From positions 21,941,001-22,005,000 of the forward strand of contig NC_079875.1 in the NCBI RefSeq assembly GCF_029227915.1: 64,000 nt of DNA, in the 5' to 3' direction. The position numbers and the translations under genes were made by a program. Each line of letters opens with the position of its first letter. Within the stretch, counting starts at the first letter, position 1. This document shows, piece by piece, positions 54,751 through 64,000 of this stretch. Source of the stretch: Hydractinia symbiolongicarpus. Taxonomy: Eukaryota; Cnidaria; Hydrozoa; Anthoathecata; Hydractiniidae. The notes under the pieces are model-generated. The model was not told the DNA's origin. It did no database searches and worked only from the letters and a program-made list of their open reading frames with translations.

Positions 54751-57700
54751 GTAAGTTTATTTTATTTAAAATAACAAGAGTAAACAGTGGTAAATCTACT
54801 TAGACATATCCATCATTTCTATTTGGATGGTGTCTGCAATGACCCATCAATACATACAAATATTGTTTTTTAGAAATTCATATAGCCACCAAGCCATTCC
54901 AAACCAGGTGACCTAACTTTAAGAAATTGGTCCCATCTTGATTGCTTAGTTAGCTACCTACAAAGAGGGGTGGTTTTGCTAATATTTAAAATGCTATTGA
55001 TGTTGGTGTAATGCATGCCACTAAAAATATCCATTATTATTATTATTATTATGAACTGACGTTGTGCTGAAACGTCAAAAAGTTAACAATTAAGATATCA
55101 TTTTTGGCAACTTTAAAGAAAAATAAACACACACCCACTTTGGTTGTTACAGAGAGACACATTAGACTATTGATATAAGAGATTGTAAATATGACAACTT
55201 TTTTTGCTGCCATGCTTTGTTCCTAATTCAGAGGGTTGCAACTGTCACGTAATTATATGTGTGCTACCTATATGTACTACACCTACGTAATGTACCATTC
55301 TTTTATGTTATGGCATAACTTACTTTTAGAAAGAGGCTTATCTGTGTACTGCGAAGAAGCTCCCTACAAAAAACTCATATGCAGGTAAATATTTTAAGTG
55401 GTACCTGGTACATAGTAAAAAATTCATTTTTCGTTCCTTGTTTTTTCCATCAAACTTAATGCAGGCTGGACTGTATTTTTGGAATTTGTGCAGGATGTCT
55501 GCAAAACTTGGAAAGCCTTGAATATCCATCATTTTCTTTAGAGAACAACCTAGTAAAAGTTGAAGTATGAATACTTCCAAAAACATTTCTGTCTAGTTAG
55601 CATTGTTCTGTCTGTTTATAAACGCTGCCCCAAATATGTACGGCAGCCTACCCCGTTTATAAACAGGACAGGCTGGCTTATATACAACACTTTTTATATT
55701 ATTTAAGACTTAAAGAACGAACATAATCCAGGTAGGCCGGCTTATGTACAACATTTGTATATATATCATTTCTCACTTACCTTATTATGTACATACTTAT
55801 TTTTATTTTGTCTTCAGACCATTTCATAAGAGGCGTGTGATCACACAGGCACGCCCCCACACACGCGCAGATTTGTTTAGGCGTGGGATTAATCGCAGAT
55901 GCAAATTTTGTTTTATTTATGTCTGCCATAGCTTTCTAAAATTATCCAAATTACGAAAAAAGCAAAATATGAAATCAGAGAATGATTTAAGAAGGCTTTA
56001 CAACCCTTATCGTTAAATTAAATCTTTTCATGTACGTAGAAAACTGCGTAGTTAAAAAATGCATAAAAAAGAAACAAAATAATGAATTATTAAACATTGT
56101 CTGTAACAGCAATGTACAGAAGGTTCTTTCTCATGTTTTTATAATTTTATTATCCATTTTTATCTTACCAATCAGTGTGCATAATAAAATGAGCGGCAGT
56201 AATGGGGAGGAAAAAGTTCCATGTGTCATATTAATTATTTTTTTTTTACATTTTTTGTGGCCACCTGTTGTTTGAAAGTAGCGAATATAAAAAAGAAAAG
56301 AAAGAATGAATGAATATCATTCAAACTAAATTAATACATTTTTAACAGCATTTATCGATTTAGTCCTGGGCACTAGCTTGGGAAATGCATGTCAATAACA
56401 CCTAAAATGATACCTGCCATACTGCTCTGTTACCAGAAGCAAATCATTTCAATATGCTCAATGTGATTGCAAAGATATAAATAGATTAGAATAACATTCA
56501 ACACAAAAGAAAAATTGATCCCCAAAATCGTGTTTTAGAGAGAGTAAAAAATCGTTATTGAAAGAAAAAAATAAAGCACGCAAGTGAAATAAGGTCATAA
56601 GTATTGGGTTTCTTTAGGAAACAAATTGTGTGATTTGTGTCATTTGTTAAAGGAAAATGGCAAATATTTATATGTTCCTTTCAGTAGCGTTTATGTGATT
56701 TTATAATTCAAGCTTTATATATATTTATAATCGTCTTTCGAAGAAATAAAGTTAAAAAATCAGTAGAAAAAAATCAGTAAAGTAAAGTCTTAGATAGTAA
56801 CGGAGTACTATTTTAGTGAAGGAATTTCATGATCCATCCTTAGCATTAGAATGCTAAATATCGTTATTAGCCACGCTTCAACTTTCTGTAATTTAATCTA
56901 CATTAAATATTGTTTGTCCCACAGGTGGTTACAAAGTTTAATTAATGACTTTACAATTTTTCTTAACATGGGTTTAAATTCCCAGCTGTAAACTTTGTTG
57001 GAACTGACTCTTCGAATGTTCCCTACACCAAAACCAAGCCGCTTGGCGGTGTAAGGGATAAAGGAATTTTGTTCTAACTTTTGCTTCTTGAAAATTTCAT
57101 TTTTCAAGATCGCACACACACCACACATGCAGAATTATTAAGATGTGCGGTTCATCGCATGCCTACCTAAAATCTTACGAAGTGGCCTGTGTCTGCGTGC
57201 TCTCAAACATAAATAAATTAAAAAAATTAAAGTACAAAACCTTGAGGAAAAGGCGAAAAACGTTCAAAATCTTGAAATTGTTTTTATTTCAGTCCGAATA
57301 ATGATCTATAGAATCAATGGAGCAGAATCTAGAATTTGCATGTCTGTTGTTGTTGAAAAATTACAATGTTTTCATGGTCTTTATCATTATTAACACAAAT
57401 GTTTTTTTACAATTTCAGTAAAATTTAAGCCTTTGGCTGATGAAGGAACAGCCCACCATATGTTGGTATTTGCTTGTGCAAAACCAAAACACTATAAGGA
57501 ATATTGGTAAGGTATTGATATTTTGTAATTATTTTTCTTTTTTTATCTTGTTCCTTTAACAACATGTAGTTATCAAATAACAGTTTTATGAAACATTTTA
57601 TCACAGCACTAAAGAGGGTGTAAACTTAGTTTAAAATTTTTTATTTTTATAATAAGTAATCACTATTGAGAATTTTGCACCTAAAATTAGAATAAAACTG

Positions 57701-60700
57701 TAAAAAAAAAGAAACACAAAAAAGTATAGGGAAAATAAAGAAGCTGAAAAATTTTCAAATTTTGTTTTCTTGAAGCGCAGTAAATTTGCTTCTTACAACA
57801 ACTGCTACTGTCACCTTCAACAGCCGCATTAAAAATGGTAGGACTTGAATTCAATCACACAAGAAAAAATTGAACCATACAAAATATGCATATGCTTCCT
57901 GACAGGCAAGAAAATAAGGACCACATATGCCAAATTGGCTATTTATGTTACTTTGGCTATTTATGTTACTTTTGAGATTTGCAGAAAAACAACCCAACTA
58001 TCTTTCTCAACTATCATCTTCTCTTTTTGAGAGCAGACTTTACTAATTTTATTGTCAGTTATCTTTTTACTTAATATCTTCTTCTGTTGCGGTCTATTGA
58101 TTTTTAATGGCCCATTCCTAATACGAGTGAGGTCCTATAAATGACCTATATGTCATTCGTCCATTACCAGTTTTTTTTAGAATAGGATCTAGTTTTTTCT
58201 TTTTTTTTTGCATAAAGATAGTGAACAAAGTGCCCTATTATAGCAAAAATTTTGGCAAAATTAAATCTCACAACAGAATGTATTATTCTTTTTATAGGGA
58301 TTGTGCAAAAGACAGCCCTTGTAAAGATTATGAAGAAACAATAGTCTATGCTTGGGCCAAAAATGCACCTGAGTTAAAAATGCCAAAAAGTAAGCAAGCT
58401 AAATAATACCTTTGATTTATGTTAGAATGTCTCTAAAATATATATTCTAATAAATACCCCTATCTTTTTGTTAGTCTCGGCCCTTATAACATAAATTGCT
58501 GATACACGAAAGAGCATGTGCTGTGGCTTTGATCCCTGCGCAGTAAATAGTCTAACGAATATTTATCAACCTTTTTCCTTTTTAAAATTTTAAAAATTAT
58601 GTTCTGTCCATTTTGCCATTTTATCAAGGTTGTTTGGCCATAATAAATTTTCATTGATTTTTGTTATTTTATAGACGTTGGATTTGCTATGGGAAAAAGA
58701 GTATGGCGTTCATATCTTGTTGTACAAGTGCACTATGCTAGACCATTAGGTGGTAAGCTTAAGCGGAAGAAAGATTTATCAAAACATAAAACTATCCTTA
58801 AACAGCTTCTCTTGCTGTAGCCTAATGAAGCCTAAAAAGATTGAGGAACCCTGAAAATTTACCTTTTCCAATAATACTTAACAAAAATAATCTTTTTATA
58901 AGTATTTCAAAATGCAGACTTTGATATTAATTATTAATATCTGGTGAGATTTGTCGGTTCTTGCTTGCAATTAAAGTCACAATAATTATTAAAAAAACAG
59001 GATTCAAGTTGTAACAAAATATATATATATATTTTTTTTTTGTTTTTTTTTGTCATGGTCGAGTTCTCAAGCTTCTCTAGACTACTTAGTTTTTGTATGT
59101 AACTTGTAACTTTGTATGTAACTTTTAATTTTGTATGCTAGAAATATTTTTCTGAGCTTCAGAATCCATATGGAACTTGTATTTTTGTGCAGAGTATATA
59201 AAGTAGTATTGGTCATTTAGATGATGAGATCGATACAACTGGTGTAGCAGTGTACTTGACTCATCATAAACCGAAATACTCTGCAGGAATCTACTTGTTT
59301 GAAACAAGTCAATTTGTTCTGCCTCCTAAGTCAATAGGTAAATTGATATTTACTGTTGGTGTTTATGTACTTATCTATTTATTATTTTGTTTTACTTTAT
59401 ATTGGTTTCTTTTTGTGTAGGAATTCATGTGGATGTGTCCTGCATGTATGATGCAAGCCCAATTCTACCATTTGCATTTAGGACGCATGCGCATGATCAT
59501 GGTAAAACATACGGAAAATATATTTCAGATAATTATAATTTGGGGGAAGTTTTTTATCATTTGTTTTTTGAAAAAGATTACCAGGATGTATGTTAGGAAG
59601 GGCTTGTTTATTATTAATTTTGTTCCCGAAAAATTATTCAGAGTTAGCTAAAGTTTATTCTCGCGATTTCTTTTTCTTTTTTAAAAAACTTCTTGTTTAT
59701 CATTGATTAACCCTTCACTATAGATATGTAATCCTCAACTTTAATAGTCTTTATTTAATGTTGCTTATGTGAAAGCTCTTGTATGGTTTCCAAATAGTGA
59801 GATGAAAAAAATAAAAATAATGCAGATTTAAATTCTGCATTTTTTAAACAAACATGAACCTTTACAATCTTTTTTTCATATTTTATTCTATTTTTTGCTT
59901 GTTTCTGATTTTAATAAAAATTCAGCGTAAAATTCGCTTTAGACATGTAAAAAACGCAGTAGTTATTTCAGAATATTATTTATCAATCTTTTATTCCGCA
60001 ATGTTAAAGGAGAACTAATGAAAAAACCTACATATATGTTTTTTATATTTAAAACATATCACAAAAACAACATGGTATAAAAAATTTTTTTTGTGTCTGA
60101 ATTTTGTCCCCCAAAATTGATATTATCAAACAAAAGCCGTACATATTTTTTTGATTTGTGATGTCACACAGCAAGACGATGGATGAAGATTAAGTCACTT
60201 CTTCGTCTTCTCATATCATTTGAAATATGTTGTTTTCCAAACTAGCAAATTAAAGCACCTGTTGTCTTTTGAGATGTTTAAATACAAAAAATAAGACAAA
60301 AAAATTCATAATACAATTGATAAACTCATATCCAAAACTATATTTATAACAGGGAAACATTATTTTATTATGTAAAAGATATTTGTTTCAAAACATGATG
60401 AATAAAATTAGTTTTAGACAATCGCAAGAGACGGTTTTCCCATTGAGCTTCGTTCATTTAGAATGCATTTGTTTACTTCCCCGTCTAGTTACGTAACACA
60501 AGTTAGTAATTTACCGAACAGAAAGGCCACATCGATACTGTCATGGCAGCAACTGTAATACCACTTTGACCTTAAAGGTATTGAAAACCAAAACTCAGAA
60601 ATATAAAAAAAATTACACAGTTTATATTCACACTATAATGAACATTTAAGCACAACTTGTTATCAATTGTTAGTTCTCCTTTAGTAAAATCTGCGTATTC

Positions 60701-63700
60701 ACAATTTTTTATTCTTTCTTTGGCACAATTATCATGGGCATATTCACAAACTGTTTTCCTAAAAGTCATAGGCCTTATTATGCATTTTTTTCCAGGGAGG
60801 GTTATATCTGCATATAGAATAAGAGATGGAAAATGGAGTTTAATCGGCATCGGTAGTCCTCAGAGAGCTCAGGTTACATTTTTTTCTATTATTTCTTAGA
60901 TTGTTTTAGTTTAAAATTGCAATGACCACTAAAATGGTTGGTATCTCAATTTTAAAATATTAAAAATTGATACATTAAATCTCATATTTAAACCTTGTAT
61001 CTTACAGTAAAAGATATTTGTGCTGAAAAATATTGACTGCGTCAAAACAATTAGCAATTATTATTACATAGGTTTTTAAATAAATCTAATTAGGAAAAAA
61101 AACATTGAGAAATTTAAATGTAATTCCACCCATCCAAATAATTTACTTTTATAATCAAAGTTTATATTTTGAGATAAAACAACAAGAATGGAGGAGGATA
61201 ATTGGGTAAGAAAGTGTAGAGACTTGATAGTTCCTGGGGCAAAGCCCAGAGGCAGACTGAGAAAGACTTGGCAGGAGGTTTTAAGGACAGACTTGATACA
61301 AAGGAAGTTGAGGTTAGATCTAACACAGTCTAGATCAGATTGGAAGAGGGTCATTAATATACCCCGTCCAACCCATGCTAGCATGGAAAACGGACGTTAA
61401 GCTGAGAATGATGACAATGATGATGATGATGAATAGCCAACACAAGCAGACTGATTAAAACTTCTGAGCTCATCTGAACTCTTTCTGTCTCTCAGACTGG
61501 CGTTACACATCCACCTAACCATTCTCATGTCATTCCTTTCTAAACGGTCAAGATCTTCCTGCTTCACTGCCCATGTCTCACTACCATACAACATAACACT
61601 TCTTACACAGGCCTCATACAACCTACCTTTCACCTTAATTGACAAGACTCTGCTAGTCAACAAAGGAAGTAACTCTCTAAAATTTTCCAAGCAGAAGCTA
61701 TCCTGCAAGTAACACTTCTTCCAACACCCCCTTTACTGCCCAACATATCACTTAAGTAACAGAAGTTCTCAACTATCTCTAACGAGCCACTGTTGTACAT
61801 CATTAAAGCTGGAAATACTTCATTCTCTATAATCTCACCTTTGCAACGCTTGCATACAAACTGAATGTCAGCTCTTAACCTTCCACTAATACTACTGCAC
61901 TTCTTATGTACCCAATGCTTGCAAGTCTGACAAAAAATTGAGTTACTACCAACCCCTTTCCTGCAAACTCCACAAGGCCACTTTCCAACTACAAGGTCAC
62001 ACTTGGCTGCAATGCTACGCTGCAATGCTGACTTTAGACTTTGTTTTGTTCACCCTTAGCCCTTTCTCCTCTAGTCCTTTCTTCCAATTCTCAAACTTTT
62101 CAACTAATTCTTCCATCGACTCTGCTATGAGAACCAAGTCATCTGCATACAATACCTTCCATGGACAACCTGTTCTGAACTCCATGGACAGTGCTTCTAA
62201 CACTAGAACAAACAAAGGACTAAGTAAAGAACCCTGATGTACACCAACATTTACACTAAATTCATCACTAAGTGAATCGTTAATCCTGACACGACTTCTA
62301 GCATTGCTGTACATGACTGTACCATCGTAACTAGCCATCGTAACTAGTACTATTACTATTATAATCCATAAAATGATCGTCAAGAGAGAAAAAAGTCTGG
62401 TATAGTGTTCACTTTAGATGCTAGGGACTATAATGTGAAATAATCCTTTCTGCTTAGCCTTCGGCATAAGATTAGTATTGATATCTTGGCTCCATTTGAT
62501 TGCTGTGCTTGTGCGGCTGTTTTAGCTCAGAGAAAAGCTTTTAAGTCATTAGAACCTCCTATGCAGGCCCTTTGTTGATAACAGTACCACCAGTAGCTAT
62601 CCTAAGTAACTAATCAAGGTAATTATAATAACAATAACTGGTATTAAGAATGATTAGTATTAACAACTTTTATTTTTTTGTTACAGTGAAAACAAGTAAC
62701 AAAATTTAACCCTGGATGTACATTTTCCAGGATAAATTCAGGATCATTAAACATAAAAGAAACCATTTTCGAAATAATAAATATAGTAATAATAAATACA
62801 GTAAAAGGAAATACAAAGAAAAAAAATTAGACAATACAGAATTTTTAAAGGGTAATTGTTTAATTTTACTACTTATTAGCCTGTGGAGATTTTTATGGGG
62901 GTCACTCATATATATTTCCAACATACTTGCCCATCTTTTATCATGAAGCTGCAAAATTTGCAGGTGCGATTATAATGGCGTTTTTTAAATATAAAACCCC
63001 CGCTTTTTAATTGGGTCACAGACTGACAGGAGTATTTTGATATAGATACTAAGTTTTTAGTATTAATTATTGTCCCTGTTTATGTTTTCTATTCCTCTTG
63101 ATAGGCATTTTATCCAGTCAGCAAAAAGAACCACCATGTCATTAAAAGAGGAGATCGTTTGGTATGCATGGAGACATAATCTTTTTGACATAGCTCTATA
63201 TCCTTATTGTGTATATATGTTTCTCCTTTATAACGTACCGTAAATGACGGAACAAGCACCCCTGCCAAATAACTGCCCCTGCCGGAATAAGCACCCCCCC
63301 CTAAGAGACATTTTCTTCAATAAGCGCCCCTGCTCAAATAACCGCCCCCTCATAGCCAGAGGGGGCGCTTATGTCATAACACGGCTACAGAAAGGGGAGC
63401 TTATTTGGAACAAGGCATAAAAAACAACAATAGGCTGTGTTCAAATGTATTTTACTAAACAAAAGTACAGTTTCATCTTAAAAGTGGTGTTTTAATGTGT
63501 CTCCCTTTCGAGTCTACCTCCTCAAAACCAGCTCAAAGTAGCTATACTTTTTTTTCTTCCTGCACGCTTAGTTAAGAGGACATTTGCTACCTTCTTATTG
63601 TCTGTGTATGCTGAAATGACACCTATTCAAATAAGCGCCTCTGGTGATTAAGCACCCCCTTAACATAAAAATTTTAAATAACACCCCAGGCGCTTACTCC

Positions 63701-64000
63701 GTTATTTACGGTAATCATCTATTTTTTATAAAACCTGTTTAGGCTGCCAGATGTACATTTGATAATCAGAATTCCTCTGAGGTTGTTCAGCCAGGGTATG
63801 TACAATATTACTGTCTGTTTGGGCGGTAATTATTCATTTTTAAAATTATTTAAACATTATATTCAACAACAAATCATCCATGTTTTATTGTAAATCTCAA
63901 TAAAAGTAAGTACTTTTTATTTTCAGCATTACATGTATGGGTATTATTTGTTGTTTCCAGAGAATATTCTGATAATGAGATGTGCAATTTTTACATGATG
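54652..64000 (+). CDS. PHM: Peptidylglycine alpha-hydroxylating monooxygenase (PHM/PAM), first 11 exons, runs off window
   Basis: A copper- and ascorbate-dependent secretory-pathway enzyme that hydroxylates C-terminal glycine of neuropeptides, the first step of alpha-amidation. Exons: 54652-54750, 55330-55384, 57419-57506, 58298-58389, 58675-58752, 59221-59337, 59421-59501, 60796-60872, 63105-63161, 63743-63795, 63961 onward. All phases match (279 aa in the window). There is a signal peptide (1-20), then EVRMPDVSPK and EAYLC, typical of the PHM N terminus. CuH ligands: H64 and H65 (TAHHML) and H131 (VQVHYA). CuM ligands: H199 and H201 (RTHAHDHG) and M273 (EMCNFYMM). Exon 5 could instead end at 58749, but gtaagc at 58753 is the better donor. 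Whether a PAL domain follows, as in bifunctional PAM, lies outside the window. Confidence 0.94.
55385..57418 (+). other. PHM: PHM intron 2
   Basis: 2.0-kb intron with a short imperfect direct repeat (ggctggcttatatacaacac near 55671 and ggccggcttatgtacaacat near 55735). Otherwise no recognised feature; ORFs within it lack motifs. Confidence 0.7.
61187..61433 (+). mobile_element. RTE-type LINE 3' end, plus orientation
   Basis: Encodes the C-terminal tail of the LINE ORF (NWVRKCRDLIVPGAKPRG, RKTWQEVLRTDL, RSDWKRVINI) ending at TAA and a (gat)n tail at about 61420-61433. Truncated at its 5' side. Confidence 0.88.
61468..62335 (-). mobile_element. RTE-type LINE internal fragment, minus orientation
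   Basis: Contains RT segments from MYSNARSRVRINDSLSDE through LYADDLVLIAES, the intact PHD-like finger CGVCRKGVGSNSIFCQTCKH, and the region down to NASLRDRK. It is truncated at both ends and has frameshifts (about 62025 and 61690). It stops about 25 codons before the point where the adjacent plus-strand fragment begins. Confidence 0.88.
63238..63711. mobile_element. MITE with CCGTAAAT ends in PHM intron 9
   Basis: 474 bp. Left end CCGTAAATGACGGAACAAGC and reverse complement of the right end CCGTAAATAACGGAGTAAGC are terminal inverted repeats; TA flanks at 63236 and 63712. The interior is rich in tandem 'aataagcgcccc' variants. Confidence 0.88.

Larger units (their letters stand above)
60873..63104 (+). 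other. PHM: PHM intron 8
   Basis: 2.2-kb intron largely made of rearranged LINE fragments (61187-61433 and 61468-62335). The rest is AT-rich. Confidence 0.8.

Noticed and set aside
55744-56275. Short ORFs in PHM intron 2 as extra exons
   Set aside because: The surrounding PHM exons join with matching phase and conserved sequence, leaving no missing protein segment.

Overview
The window is AT-rich animal nuclear DNA with spliced genes (GT-AG introns) and many transposons. The mix of gene families points to an invertebrate. A cnidarian, perhaps a hydrozoan, is my best guess, from the RTE-type LINEs with an embedded PHD-like finger, the Cys-rich 'EAD..DTDV..GCDTTS' DNA transposon and the neuropeptide-amidation gene. 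That assignment is inference.

Three host genes can be read with consistent splice phases. (1) A 19-exon minus-strand gene, 47190 down to 15680, has an open frame of 1090 codons with the order LOTUS, RRM, RRM, extended Tudor, extended Tudor, coiled coil. It is a germ-granule/piRNA-pathway type protein with an unusual domain combination. (2) Inside its 15-kb second intron, on the opposite strand, lies a two-exon gene (36922-39367, 663 aa). It encodes an ionotropic-glutamate-receptor-like channel whose pore carries the potassium-channel filter TTVGYGD. (3) At the right end, on the plus strand, are the first 11 exons (54652 to the window edge) of peptidylglycine alpha-hydroxylating monooxygenase (PHM/PAM), with its copper ligands in place.

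Layout: 1-2732 is intergenic with a minisatellite and a pogo-like fragment. 2738-11643 is a decayed BEL/Pao LTR retrotransposon with 5-bp target duplications and an internal 1957-bp tandem duplication. 11649-15679 is intergenic plus the 3' UTR of the Tudor gene. 15680-47190 is the Tudor gene. Its introns hold a 51-bp minisatellite, a nearly full-length RTE-type LINE (23.8-27.0 kb), a non-autonomous DNA transposon (33.1-34.3 kb), the nested channel gene, and a decayed Ty3/gypsy element (40.0-45.6 kb). That gypsy element is split by a 5'-truncated LINE, which is itself split by a MITE. 47.8-51.1 kb is a DNA transposon with about 290-bp terminal inverted repeats. 51.4-53.9 kb is a cluster of MITEs plus a tRNA-derived SINE. 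54.6-64.0 kb is PHM, with a rearranged LINE and a MITE in its introns.

The host genes do not form an operon. The Tudor gene and PHM start about 7.5 kb apart and diverge, with transposons between them. All exon models come from reading splice sites and phases by eye; no transcript or database evidence was available.
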